Under the pieces are notes generated by a model. The model was not told the origin of the DNA and did not search any database. It saw only the letters and a list, made by a program, of their open reading frames with translations. From Cercophora sp. LCS_1 (lineage: Eukaryota > Ascomycota > Sordariomycetes > Sordariales > Lasiosphaeriaceae), in NCBI GenBank assembly GCA_036250225.1, contig JAPZLL010000039.1, positions 186,001 to 250,000 of the forward strand: a stretch of DNA of 64,000 nt. Reading direction: 5' to 3'. Both the position numbers and the translations under genes were made by a program. Below are positions 23,147 to 34,126 of this stretch, in pieces. Every line of letters begins with the position of its first letter. The first letter of the stretch is position 1.

Positions 23147-24037
23147 TTAGGATGACGGGGGCTTGCGATGGGGGAGGTGATAATTACGTCGTGAAAGTTG
23201 AACGTTCGATTTCCAAAGGAGCATTTGCGGGCTGTAGGGCCCACCACGTATTATGTTGATGACGGAGAACGGTGGAGCTAGCGCTTTCGAAGGGAAAGAT
23301 CTTCTGACACAGAATGCGCCTTCCAATTTCCCTGTTACGCATGACCCAAATTTTTGAAACAATAGCTTACCCCACCAAGAAGGATAAGGTTGTCCATGGC
23401 GACGATTCGACCCATTAAAAGAAAAGGGGGTTGTTTACCTCTCAACTCAACAACACTCTGATAATACGCCCTATGTTTTTACCCTTTGCTCTCCTCTCAC
23501 GCCCGTATCAGCCCCGCAGACCTGACCATCATCGTCTCCATAGCCTGATATCAGTAGCAATGATTAACATTGGGTGCTGAGACTTTTCCAACCGCCGATC
23601 AGCCGTTGTTGCGTCAAACGTTGTCCTGCATGCCATGGTCGCGCCTGTTGCATGGCCCAACAATGGTAATCCAAACAACGACGTTGGAGATAGGTATCAA
23701 TGTAACGTTTCGCGGGGTAAATATTGCTGACGTATTATTCCCATCCCTCCAACGGGGGCGGATCCCACCGCTGCGGCTGAATCCATGGCGCGGATAATAT
23801 TCCGACCACAGTCCCACTTCAAGACGGCCAACATGACGCGGCTCAACGAAAGATCCAGTCGATAGCTTGGCTCTCAAACCAAACCGCCAACTGCATGCTA
23901 CGTGCCTACCAAGTTGCAATATGCCTTGGCTTGATCGTGACATGCATGAGGTGGGGACTGGGAGGCTACTAGGTTATAGTCGGAAGGTCCGGGTTCTTGC
24001 CCCATCTGCACCCACCATAGCAGCCCTGACGAGCATC
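23147..24037. other. Intergenic, no gene recognised
   Basis: No supported coding region. Short ORFs on both strands near 23570-23940 lack family signal. Confidence 0.45.
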
Positions 24038-25265
24038 ATGAAGCTAGCACTCGCAGCCGTCGCCGGATTCTCGTCCGTGCTGGCGCAGAATAGCACGGCG
24101 GCGACCAACACGGTCGTGACTTGGACCTCGACAAGCTTCATCAGCGAGGAATACAGCAACACGAGGACGGTGCTCTACGGCAGCAGCCCTGTTACCCCCG
24201 TTCCCACCATCACCGCCAACATCACGATTTTGAGGACCACCATCACGGAGCTCACAGCGAGCCGCAACATCAACCGGACAACATGGGTCAACTGGGTCAC
24301 CACCCTACCCCTGGAAACCGTCCCAACTACTGTCTGGGCGACTGGTCCACGCACCGTCACCTCCAACGAGACGGCGACCGAGACAACATGGGTCACGCCG
24401 ACCCTGGCAACGGTCACGTTCTCGCCCATAACGTGCACCAACGGCGCAGCACCCCCGAACAGCACCGTGACGCGGTACACGGGTGATTACACGCCCATGC
24501 CGGGCCAGGCTACCGGCGCGACAACAACGATCTGGCCCACGGCTGTCACCTCCTACCCGCGCGTCACCGTCTCGTATCGGCTCTTCGTCTATACTGGGAG
24601 CACGGTGACCTACACATCGACTGCTACGGGGTATCCCCCCCTTTCCCTACATGTAAGCTGCTTGAGACTAACATGCCCACCTCAGAACGACATGGCTCTC
24701 AACCACCACCACCGGCACAACAACCTACTACAACTTCCGCTACACCCGTACCAGCTATCTCAGCACCACCACACAGACCAACTCAGACTGGCAGCTTGCG
24801 TTCGCAACAAACCCCGTCAGCAGCGCATGCGACCCAGCCGCACCGGCAACAGTGACCCTCGCAGCGCGGTGCGCACCCACCAATCTGATCCGGGAAATGG
24901 GCGGGCGCGGCGTCGGGGTCCGCGTGCTGCCGCGGGAATGGGTGTTTCCGCTCAGCCGCGGCCCGTTTGGATCGGGAGTCGACGACGCCAGCCGGTGCTG
25001 CCAGGCGTGTGTCGACAACGCCGGGTGCGCGGCCAGTGAGTGGACTGGCCAGGCCTGGCGCGGGACGTGCATGCTGTTTTACCATAATGGGTCGGGAGGG
25101 AAGGATACTTGTGCCAATGGGACGAAGACGGAGCTTGAGTTCTATGGGGATGCGCATCTCTTTCCTGGACAGGGGAGCGCGATACAGAGTGGGTGTGGAC
25201 GGTATAAGTATCGTGGGGCGATGGATCCGTTTTGTCCTGATTGCAGGGTGGAGGAAGTGCCTTGA
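24038..25265 (+). CDS. Secreted Thr-rich protein with apple/PAN-like C-terminus (390 aa)
   Basis: Two exons, 24038-24630 and 24686-25265. The donor is GTATCC at 24631, chosen because only it restores the TTWLSTTTTG frame; an alternative donor 24 nt downstream would shift the frame. Signal peptide residues 1-16 (MKLALAAVAGFSSVLA). Residues 17 to about 240 are Thr/Ser/Val-rich with several N-glycosylation sequons and short WTSTSF/WVTTLP-like periodicity, typical of heavily O-mannosylated wall proteins. The C-terminal 150 residues contain paired cysteines (RCCQACVDN, GTCMLF, DTCANG) and end with ...FCPDCRVEEVP, resembling an apple/PAN adhesion module. No GPI signal. Probably wall-associated or secreted; ligand unknown. 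Confidence 0.82.
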
Positions 25266-25576
25266 CGAACTTGTTGGATGAAGGTATGAATGTGGGAGAG
25301 AATATTGAGCTTCCATGTTTCGGGGTTTGTAAGGAAGAAGACGGGAAAGAGACTAGTCTGAGTACGAACAAGGCGGTTCGGAAGTGGTGTGTGTGACTAG
25401 GGGTGAGTGAAAACAACTGCACGTTCCCAACCAATGACCACCCTTCCATCTGCTCAATCTCTTTTCCATGATCAAACCGGCTTCCTCCCATAAACAACAT
25501 GACTACACAGCGATCAGCACATCCCCACTGGTTTTAGAATCGTGGGGGGAGAAAAGAAGAAGAAGAAAAAAAAAAC
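25266..25576. other. Convergent 3' intergenic
   Basis: About 300 bp between convergent genes, ending in an A-rich patch (25555-25575). Nothing else seen. Confidence 0.5.
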
Positions 25577-26895
25577 TCACAAATCAAACAAAGCATGAAC
25601 CCCTCCATCCCTCAAATCCCTCTTCACCCTCTCCAGCAAGGCCCTAATCTCCCCCTCCTCCCACCCCAGCACGCTCGTAAACAGCCTCATGGATAAACCC
25701 TCCACCCCGCCCTCAACCTGCATGTAATTCCACGTGCCCACCTCCTTCAACAGGGGATCCCGCGCCCACGGCCCAATCGGCACCTTGAACCGCCTATGCA
25801 CCACCTCGTCAAACCCAGCTTCTTTCACCCACGCCTCCAGCTTCGACCCGGGGTTTGGCTCACGCCCCAGCTTGCGCGCTGCGTCGAGAAGCGTGGAGAT
25901 CCATACGAGCAATGCCGAGTCTGGTTTGAGGGATCCGTCTTCGGAGTAGTATTGCAGATCAAAGTCTTGGAATTCGGCAAAACCTCCAGGTGACAAGTTC
26001 CTGTTGTCGTTAGGATGAATGGGAGGGAAAGGGATGGAGGGAGGGAGGGGTACTCAAAAACGGTGGAGACCAGCTTGGGCCAGTCGTGGATGCTTGCGGC
26101 CATGTAGCGGGAGAAGATGTAGTCGAATTTGTGGGCGTGCACCCAGGGCGATTCGACGTCGTCGACTTCAAAGCGCACGTTGGGTGGGATGAAGGTTGGC
26201 GTGGGCGGGGAGAGGTCGTTGCCGGTTATCTGAGATTTAAATTAGAGAGTGAGAGACGCAGTGAGGAGGGAGATGGAATGGGGACGGACTGTGGCGTTGG
26301 GAAAGGTTTCGGCGATGGAGGTGGCCCCTGGTTCTGTTAGCGAGTGATTCCAGGCGTGGGAAAGGAAAGGGAAGGGAGAGTACAGATGCCGGTGCCGGTG
26401 CCGATGTCGAGGATGCGTTTGGCTTTGGAAGCATCGACAGGGGCGAGGTACAGGCCGCCTTGGAGCCGGGTCATGATTTCGTGGAGGAGGAGAAGGCGTG
26501 TCATTTCTTGCTGGGTGGTGTTAGTGGGGATGGTGGTGATGGGAGAGGTGAAGGTACCTCGTCGTTGGGGCGGGAGTATCCTCGTGCTGTTAGCGGTATC
26601 ACTGGGATGGGAGGGGTTACTCACTCCCAGCGCGGAATGCATGGTAGCGACGGCCGTGTTCAACGGGGTAATTGAGAACACTGGGTGCCAGTGAGGTGGC
26701 ATAGCTCGACTCGCCGCTACAATTTGGCTCGGTGAGCGGTTGTGATGGCAACTTGGGGTCAACATTGGTCTTGCCTGCCGTCTCCTGCATCGCTGAGCAG
26801 CTACAACTAGTCAGCGTGATGCCATCAAGGCAGGACAGGGAAAATACATCATCATCGATCTCGATAGTCTTGTTTGGGTCTTGAGTGGCGTTCAT
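25577..26895 (-). CDS. LaeA-like SAM-dependent methyltransferase (352 aa)
   Basis: Six exons including two microexons: 26895-26625, 26580-26558 (23 nt), 26510-26384, 26327-26290 (38 nt), 26229-26054, 26000-25577. The spliced product follows the fungal class I family order: SVLNYPVEHGRRYHAFRAG, then YSRPNDEQEMTRL, LYLAPVDASKAKRILDIG then TGTGIW (SAM motif I), FPNATITGNDLSP (motif post-I), VESPWVHAHKFDYIFSRYM, LSPGGFAEFQDFD, and a mixed C-terminal fold. Some relatives (LaeA/Lae1) regulate secondary metabolism, but most paralogues are of unknown substrate. No biosynthetic cluster is seen nearby. Every microexon junction reconstitutes a conserved motif, so the structure is firm. Confidence 0.9.
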
Positions 26896-27394
26896 TCTGA
26901 ATTCCGAGTGTCTTTTCTCTCTTCAACCGGTGTTTGCAGAGCGGTCCAAACCCTGGACGACAAGAGGGGAATGGAAAAAGACTCATAGCATGCCGGGACA
27001 CCCCTCTCTCGTTGATCGCCGATGCGGGGTTCCGGGGCGGCCCCTTGCTTGCCGATCCGCCATAGATTTGCCTGCATTTACATGGGAAATGCCGAACCTG
27101 GTTGGTCCGGCCGAAGGACCACACACATCCGATGGGTAGATGCAGATGGGGCATCTAATGTGTGACAAACCAAAGGACACAACGTCGTGTAATTGGGTGG
27201 ATACTAACACGCCGGTTTCAATTGATACAACAGCAAGGAGTTGACCTCTGTTATCAAGTAGACACTTCTTAACACCTTAACACAGCATGCACCCATTAAA
27301 CTCGTCCTCGAGCTTCATTCAACGTAAACTGACCAAGTCCCCCCCCCGTTATCACCTCACTCAACAGGTACAAGACCCCTGTAAACTCCAGTGG
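26896..27394. other. Intergenic, no gene recognised
   Basis: Promoter of the methyltransferase gene and 3' flank of the small secreted-protein gene; no coding sequence supported. Confidence 0.45.
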
Positions 27395-27907
27395 CTAACG
27401 GCAAAGTGGCAAACGAGCTGGCACGCTCATCAGGCTCACGTCACGCATTTCAATCAACAAAAAAGAAAAAGAAAAAGAAAAAAGGAAAAAAAGAAAAAAA
27501 GAAAAAAAGAAAAAAAGAAAAAAAGAAAAAAAAAACTCACCATCACACCCATCCTCCACAAACAACGACCAAATCCAGCAATTCCACCCGTCCTGGGACA
27601 CGTAGACCCACCGATTGGAGCTGGCTTTGCCGCTGCCGTCCTTCCACGTCCAGTCGACCCATTTGCCGCTGCCAAAGCAGCCCAGGTTGACAACGTCCCT
27701 GGAAATGACGGCTCGCACCCGCTGGCCGTGGGTAGGGTTCGTGTCGCAGCCGATATTAGTCTCCTTTTTGGCCTTGGAGCTGAGACCGCAGGCTTTGAGC
27801 GCGATGGCGTCTGGGGCCAGGGAGGCGGGGGAGACATCGTTGGTGGGTGGATTGGGGTGGGCGAGGGAGAGGGGGAGGAGCATGGTAACGATGGCGAGGA
27901 GCTTCAT
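27395..27907 (-). CDS. Small secreted cysteine-rich protein (129 aa)
   Basis: Two exons: 27907-27541 and 27417-27395 (23 nt, ending ARLPLCR before TAG). ATG gives a clear signal peptide (MKLLAIVTMLLPLSLA, cleaved near residue 16). An upstream in-frame extension would place 37 residues before it and is rejected. The mature protein is about 110 residues with spaced cysteines (ALKACGLS, IGCDTNP, LGCFGSG, WNCW, EDGCD, final LC) and a Trp-rich part (WVDWTWKDG, WVYVSQDGWNCWIW). The terminal exon is inferred from phase only. Role unknown; effector-like size and composition. A TATA box lies 83 bp upstream of ATG. Confidence 0.72.
   Translation of the reverse strand: MKLLAIVTMLLPLSLAHPNPPTNDVSPASLAPDAIALKACGLSSKAKKETNIGCDTNPTHGQRVRAVISRDVVNLGCFGSGKWVDWTWKDGSGKASSNRWVYVSQDGWNCWIWSLFVEDGCDGEFFFSFFLFFFFSFFLFFLFSFSFSFLLIEMRDVSLMSVPARLPLCR
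27418..27540 (-). repeat. Polypyrimidine microsatellite filling an intron
   Basis: On the plus strand, about 85 nt (27458-27535) are nearly pure A/G with a repeating (A)6-7G unit, so the transcript strand is CTTTTTT repeats. It lies inside the only intron of the small secreted-protein gene, directly after the donor GTGAGT. Confidence 0.85.
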
Positions 27908-27989
27908 GGTGGATGGGTTTGGGCTTGCGATGTTGGAGTTGTGAGGGATGCAGTCTGGAATTTGCCATTTTGAGGAGAGTTGTCGGGGA

Positions 27990-27997
27990 TATTTATA
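27990..27997 (-). promoter_or_regulatory. TATA box of the small secreted-protein gene
   Basis: TATAAATA on the minus strand, 83 bp upstream of the ATG at 27907. Confidence 0.55.
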
Positions 27998-28582
27998 TCG
28001 GGGGTTGATCGATCTCATGACGCGGCGCTGAACTTGTTCATAAAGTCTAGTTTTGGAGTTAGATTGGTCCGCTGCAAGATTATTAAGTTGATTCCACCAG
28101 GCAGCAATTTAATTCAGGGGCAGTTAATTGCAATGAAAGCTCAAGTCTGCATTCGTTCTCTTGTTTCGTCCAAGCACAACAATCCAGAGACTGGACCAAT
28201 TGCGTTTGTAGTAGTAAGGTGCATCACATATACAGCGTTACACAGGCGCGGGTGATAGATCAACACTAGTGTCATCAGAGGCTGTGCGTTGGCGAGGTTT
28301 CGACTTCCAAGTACAGCCACACCCCAAGTGCGATCCTGTCAGCATCAAATTGCCCCGGTTGATGTTACTAGTATCTCCTGCTTCGTGTTCGCGCAGCAAG
28401 TCAAGGCGGGTTGTAGCTTCAATCGTCATATGGTGGCAGAGATGACGCGCAAGCGAATTTCAATCTGAAGTGGCATGGCCCGAAGCCACCAGTTAACTTC
28501 AGTACATAAGTCCCAACCCATGTGATGGTTGCTGTGAATCCAGTCCTGCGGTGGCCAGGGCTGAGGGGAGAAAAAAGAGCAG
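27998..28582. other. Intergenic, no gene recognised
   Basis: Between the small secreted-protein promoter and the 3' end of the damaged membrane-protein gene; nothing coding recognised. Confidence 0.45.
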
Positions 28583-30068
28583 TCAAAGGTGCGGAATGTA
28601 GTTTGCCCACGTGACCGTGTCGTACGCCTTTGCGGGCAAATTCCTCACACTGATGAAGGCCTGGGTGATGATGGCAAACATGCCGGCCCAGTAGGTGAAA
28701 AGGGGCAGAACAAACACAAGACCGATGACGTACTGGCCGAGAAACGAGTCCCACCAAGGGAATCCTTTCTCTTCCTTGGAAGACTTGGACATCTCGAGCC
28801 ACTCTGTCCAAACAACGTAGACCAGCAGAGTGAGTCTGCGCCCTGCTGCCATACGCCGGGCAACCCTGAGTACAGCTGTATCGATTCGACTCCGCCAAGT
28901 GAGCAGGCCGCAGACCACTGAAAACACAACAACGGCAACACAAGACCACCGACACAGGTACGTCTCCGGTTTCGACGGGAACTTGGAGAACCATGCGGCA
29001 GCATGAAGGGCCCCGTTGACAAAGCCAAGGAACGAAGCCAGGATCATGTAGCTGCCGTTCACGGGCCAAAGCATATCGTAACACGACTGGTAGATGGCCG
29101 ACGAGAAGATTCTTTGGCGGAATCGCCGCACGCGGATTTTGTGCGACGCTCGGTCGCTTGCCGTGTCGTCCTCCCAGCTAGCTCTGTCCCAATCGGCCGG
29201 GAGGACGTCGGCGATGGGGAGCTCGATGGGTATCGTCACGTTGAATGGCTTTTTCCACCAACATATCGAAGAGATCAGGGCGTAGGGTATCTCTATATAG
29301 GTAAGCGGGAAGGTTAGCGTGCGAAAGCAGAGAGCGGGTGGGCCCTGACTGCATATACGGATGAGAGAATCTCAAGGGGAGTCACAGGGAGTTGTTCGGC
29401 CCATCGACCGATGCATTGCACGACCACCCAAAGAATCTGAACTGAGACAACAACCTTGGCGATGGAATCCGACTTTCCTTTGCTTTGCCCTGGATAATCT
29501 CTGGGTCAAAGTGTGCAGGCCCCAGACTGCCTTTCTAGACCTGCTCCTGGATGATGTTGCGCCCCAGCAGGTCGATGAGACCGGCAGGACTGAGTGTACG
29601 GACGACGACGATCGACATGGAGTCATCCTTGGTGGGTTCCGCCGGTGTGGCTCCGGCGTCGCTGATCGTGCACCCTCCCATGGCGACAAAGAATGCGCCG
29701 GGCATCCCGAGCCAGTCCCTCTCCTTGAAGCCCTCAGGCCAGTAACCTCTCCAGGTGCGAGAGAGCGACAATGCATCGCGAAACTGGGCAATGGCGTCGC
29801 AGAGGGTGATTTCAGGGAATATGGCAGTCATAACCATCTAGAAGAAGCGAAACGACTTGGAGTGGATGATATCGGGGTGGACCGTTGTCCAAATGCAGAG
29901 GCCTAGGGTCACAGCGCAAGTCCAGAGGAGACTCACTGTGCCCCTTCCTCTGGGATTGCCGACAAAAGATGGCGCTCGTTCATCGTCGCCCACAGGAAGG
30001 CACGACCCCAGTAGAAGTGGGCGAAGGAAGGAGCAACATCGGGCGAGAAAGACTAAGAATCTCCACAT
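28583..30068 (-). pseudogene. Multi-pass membrane protein gene, interrupted
   Basis: The order of conserved pieces matches a large uncharacterised fungal membrane family: FVGNPRGRGTVSLLWTC then CIWTTVHPDIIHSKSFRFF (frame from 30068), then MVMTAIFPEITLCDAIAQ, GMPGAFFVAMGG, LSPAGLIDLLG, SKGKSDSIAKVVV and QILWVVVQCIGRW, a probable intron near 29286-29353, and SICWWKKPFNVTIPIELP. The rest of 29239-28583 has several membrane spans and ends ANYIPHL. An in-frame TAG at 29838-29840 sits where a Trp-like codon is expected between FRFF and MVMTAIF; TGG to TAG is the RIP-type change. Near 29530 the frame also changes without a good intron. A 45-nt intron ending at that TAG is possible but would delete a conserved block. 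Probably non-functional. Confidence 0.6.
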
Positions 30069-31117
30069 TGCGATGACAAATGTGCGATTGAGTCAACTGC
30101 TGTGGTCAGATCCAGCCAGAAGATTTAAGATGGAACACATCGCTGGGTTTATATCTTTCATCCATGCCCGGTTCATCGAGTCGCGACGTTCCCTTTGGTA
30201 ATATTTTGGTTGCCGCGACTGCCTCCCCACCGTTGCACGGCATGCCGACTCCAGTTGTCGGGTTTGGTCGTCTTCACCAACCATCGCTACCCCGTGACAC
30301 CCACTCGGTCTGCACTTGGCTGGCGGCAAGTCATTGGCTGAAGCCGCAGAAATGTCTCAAACATTCCGAGTCCATGGGCTTTAAACCAGCCCCGGAAACA
30401 CCATCGCGCCTATGACAGTCCCGTGTCAAATACCACGAAGAGCGGCGTTTTGGGCGCCCAGGAGACGCAGTTTAGGCCCTGCAGACTTCGGAGCGTGCTT
30501 CCAAAGAATTCGCCAAAGGTAGGTGTGGGGCGCGTGGTGGCGTTCAACGTGGGTGCGTACCATCATCCACAGTTCGATGACAAAAAGTAAAGGTTGGTCG
30601 ACTTTTTCATCGGTTGTCTTGGGGCCGCAACGCCAAGATGCCAATTCCGAACGAGTGCTGCCGAAACCGAAGGGTCAAGACCAGATACGATGTCATCTTG
30701 AGGTATCCCTGTCGGTTCAGCATGGGGTCCAGTCAAAAGGGCAGCAGCGATCGAGCATTATCACCCAATTGGGCGCACCTGCGTTCAAGCGGCACTGGCG
30801 AATTGTTCCTTGGGTCATGGCGGCCAGGGGTTTTCTCCATGGGTTTCACATCAAAAGTCCCACCAAGGTACCGAAGGATTCGTGTGTGATCAACGCCATG
30901 GGCTTGCCGTGCTGCGCCGCACGAACAGACCCACGAACATGGAAATCCGAAGTCCGAACGGTGGAAAATCCGGTTGCATAAAGCTGAAATACAGACCAAG
31001 TCCCAACCATCGACCGCCACCGTGGTCAATCACCCCGACGCCTCAATTCATCACAACGCCCGCAAAACATGCCCCTCGAACAGACGCCCTCTCCCAGAAC
31101 AGCCCTGATAATTGAAG
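30069..31117. other. Intergenic, no gene recognised
   Basis: Divergent promoters. ORFs of 152 codons (30523-30981, +) and smaller show no family features. Confidence 0.45.
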
Positions 31118-33448
31118 ATGGCTGACTTTGGGTTCCGGCGGCGATTCGATTCTGCTAGTACATCGAAAAAGCAAGACTTTGCTGTCACGGAGACTGCCAT
31201 CACACCTGGTCAAACATTCGAGACGAATTACGCCAAGGAGGAGGTCAAGATCCCAGAAGCCCCAAAGCCCGTGTCCAGCAGGCGAAAACGAGATACACTC
31301 TTATACACGTCAATCTATCATCTGCCGCCGATAGCCATCACGGCGTTCTTCACCGTCATTTACGTTCAAGAATGGACCTGGCCGTATCCCGGGCCATCGG
31401 ACGAGGTCTTGGCGGCCCTCCAATTCGCAGCAAAGATCCACGAATGCCTCATCATTGCCTCCATCTCCAATATTCTCTACCACCGAATCCGGTTCCTGCT
31501 CCTCCAAGGAGATGGAGTCCCACTCGGGCTGATGACAACGCCGTTCCAGCTCAACAATCCGCTATATTTTGTCAGCCCGGAATTTCTCGGCTCTCTCCGA
31601 ACGGTCGCATCCACGTTCTCCCTCTTCCTGACCTTTACCCTGGTCGTCAGTGTCGCCCTGCTCTCCCTCGCAGCGAGCCCCTTTTCGGCCGTCATCCTCA
31701 TCCCCCGCGAACTGCGACTCGAGCTCCCCGAATCCCACAACCTCACCCAAAGCCTCATCCAGCCGCCAGAAGGTGAACCCCCGAGTGCAAGCTGGATCCA
31801 AGGTCCGCGGGACGGCTCAGGCACCTACCTCTTGGAGGCCCTCAGCATGCCAACAACCCAGATGTACCCCATGTCCATCGGCCCCAGCCTCAACTTAACC
31901 TGGCGCTGTCCGCCTCTCGCCGATCGACCAGGAAACTGCATGTCCTACTTCAACCAACTCTTCCCGGACATCGTTCTCTCTTCAATGGCCACCCTGAGCA
32001 AAGACTTTGTCGAGATCCCGCCATCAGACCTGCTCATCGGCGGCTCAAAATTCCGCTCGACCGCCTTTCTGACCGACTTTGATATTGAAGCCGTCGGCCT
32101 CAACGATACCAACCTGGCCGGGTCTGCGGTGCGAGCTACATGCCCCTTAAAACTGGCCTTCGACAACCTTATCGCTCTATCCACTGGTATCAACTTCTAC
32201 CGCGAAAGATTCCCAAACGTGCCAGATGTCTTCACCTCAGCAATCTGGTCATCGCCCGTCCTATCTCTTCCCATCCTACAGCCCCAAGTCCTCTCCCAGT
32301 CTTGTCTGACCAACATCCGCGCCGTCAACCTGACTGTTGATTCGTTGGTTTCAGCACCACTAAACATCAACAACGTGGGCATCGAACTCGACGGAAACAG
32401 TTGTTTTGGAACGGGATTCTACCCCGCCTTCAACTTTTCCTTCACCGAATCTGTCGCATCCCAACTCATGAGCAAGAACTGGACCGCCGGGTTCCTATCA
32501 TTCATCGACATCCAAGATAGCGTCCCCTATCCCGTCTCCGGCGGATACGTCCGCGTGTATCCAGTTGATCCATCGACTCCACCCCAGGATCGCGAATACC
32601 AGGAAATTGAAATCGGATATATCCTCGCTCAATGGGCCAAGGCATCGCCATCCAGCCAGTCCTTTATACGGGGTGTCTCTGAGCCATTCATCCACCCCGG
32701 AGAGTTCGAAACGTCATTTGAAGACCTCCTGAACAAACCGGATTTCGGCGCAGTCGTGGGACTAGACGCAGCATGGCTGAATGCGCTGGACATCTTCCCA
32801 TTCGAAGTCCTCCCGCCGATTAACACCCTCCCGAAACTGGATGCCAACTCACGGTCACTGTTCAATTATGTTGCCGAGTCGGGCAACACACATGATGTAC
32901 CGATGATGGTTGCTGCCGTCATGGCGGGTGTACACGGTGCATTTGGTACATTGAGAGAGGACACAAAAATCTGCACGGCGCCGAACAACCGGGGGTGCAC
33001 GAGCCGCGCGCTGCTAGGTGAGAGACCGGTTGTTTACGAGTACGGATCTGCGATCAATGCTACGGCGGGGAATCAGGTGGTCATTAGGGTGAAGCTGGAG
33101 CAAGAGGCGTTTGGGTATAGTTTCAAGGGAGGCGTGACGGTGATTTTGGCGTTTGTATTTCTGTATCTGCATGCGCTGTTGGTACTGTCTCATGTGGTGG
33201 TTGTCATGGCTGGGTTTTGGAGTAGTGCTGCCTGGACAAGTCTGACGGATTTGATTGTGCTTGGGGTGGGATCTGCACCGTCTTCGTTGCTCAGGAATGC
33301 CGGTGCTGGAGTTGGGAGTTGGAGGAGTTGGGCCTTTATGGCGTCGGTTAGGGATGTTGGGTTTCAGAGGCTGGAGTTGGTTATCAGGGATGGGGATGCG
33401 GATTGGAAGAGCGGAGTAAAGCCTGAGACGGGGGCTGAGTATTCTTGA
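31118..33448 (+). CDS. Large polytopic membrane glycoprotein, fungal family of unknown function (776 aa)
   Basis: Single exon; ATG at 31118 (two upstream codons are non-ATG). Basic cytosolic N-terminus (residues 1-60), a membrane segment (IAITAFFTVIYV), then AAKIHECLIIASISNILYHRIRF. A second hydrophobic segment is VASTFSLFLTFTLVVSVALL. A long non-cytosolic domain of about 450 residues with many N-glycosylation sequons and paired cysteines follows. Near the C-terminus are FGYSFKGGVTVILAFVFLYL and HALLVLSHVVVVMAGFW, then a cytosolic tail. This architecture (two N-terminal and one or two C-terminal membrane segments around a large ectodomain) recurs in many Pezizomycotina. A second, related gene lies at 57850-59999 on the other strand. 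Function unknown; plausible receptor-like surface protein. Confidence 0.82.
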   Translation: MADFGFRRRFDSASTSKKQDFAVTETAITPGQTFETNYAKEEVKIPEAPKPVSSRRKRDTLLYTSIYHLPPIAITAFFTVIYVQEWTWPYPGPSDEVLAALQFAAKIHECLIIASISNILYHRIRFLLLQGDGVPLGLMTTPFQLNNPLYFVSPEFLGSLRTVASTFSLFLTFTLVVSVALLSLAASPFSAVILIPRELRLELPESHNLTQSLIQPPEGEPPSASWIQGPRDGSGTYLLEALSMPTTQMYPMSIGPSLNLTWRCPPLADRPGNCMSYFNQLFPDIVLSSMATLSKDFVEIPPSDLLIGGSKFRSTAFLTDFDIEAVGLNDTNLAGSAVRATCPLKLAFDNLIALSTGINFYRERFPNVPDVFTSAIWSSPVLSLPILQPQVLSQSCLTNIRAVNLTVDSLVSAPLNINNVGIELDGNSCFGTGFYPAFNFSFTESVASQLMSKNWTAGFLSFIDIQDSVPYPVSGGYVRVYPVDPSTPPQDREYQEIEIGYILAQWAKASPSSQSFIRGVSEPFIHPGEFETSFEDLLNKPDFGAVVGLDAAWLNALDIFPFEVLPPINTLPKLDANSRSLFNYVAESGNTHDVPMMVAAVMAGVHGAFGTLREDTKICTAPNNRGCTSRALLGERPVVYEYGSAINATAGNQVVIRVKLEQEAFGYSFKGGVTVILAFVFLYLHALLVLSHVVVVMAGFWSSAAWTSLTDLIVLGVGSAPSSLLRNAGAGVGSWRSWAFMASVRDVGFQRLELVIRDGDADWKSGVKPETGAEYS

Positions 33449-34126
33449 CATGGCGTCAATACCCAGATCACTCAAGGGTGGTCATCCAGGGCATACCGAT
33501 TGATTCTGCTTCTCGGATGCATGGTAGCGTACCTGCCTCCGTGCGTGCCTTCGGGGACGAGGTGTGGCCCAGCTGATAGCTGTCCAGTAAAGGATGAAGA
33601 TGGTTTGTTGGATGCCGCGCCTCCCAAGGTAAAATGTGCCTATATCTGGAGTCTAGACCCTTGCTTATCAAGTTACCCACGCTGCAACACGTGGGCCAAA
33701 ATATTGCGCACCCACAGCCTTGTCACCCCTGTTTCCACCATTCCAGACTCCCAACTGCACAAATGACCCAACCCAACATTGTGGCCTTCCACTAAGCTGT
33801 CTTCGGCTGCCCAATCTTCGCTGTGGCTTGCGAGGTCTTCCCTTTCCGTTCCATGAGGGTGGGTGAGCCGACAGAGAGGGCCAATCAGATCTGATCCCCT
33901 CCATCCATCTCACAGCTAACACAGGCCAGAACACCACTTTTCTTGTCAAGGCCACCAAGTGATTTGCCTCCAGGATTATCTGAAGAAGCCGCAAAATGAT
34001 GTGCTCATTCGGCCTGATGCGCGCTGGATATATTTCGCTGAGCGGCCTGGGAAATTGCTTGCCGTTTCTCGCCCTCGTTGTCATCACCCCAATTGACAAC
34101 CACGGGCGCCACATCGCCCCTTGCTC
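33449..34126. other. Intergenic, no gene recognised
   Basis: Tandem-gene spacer; a 184-codon minus-strand ORF (33668-34222) crosses it but overlaps the start of the next gene and lacks homology signs. Confidence 0.45.
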
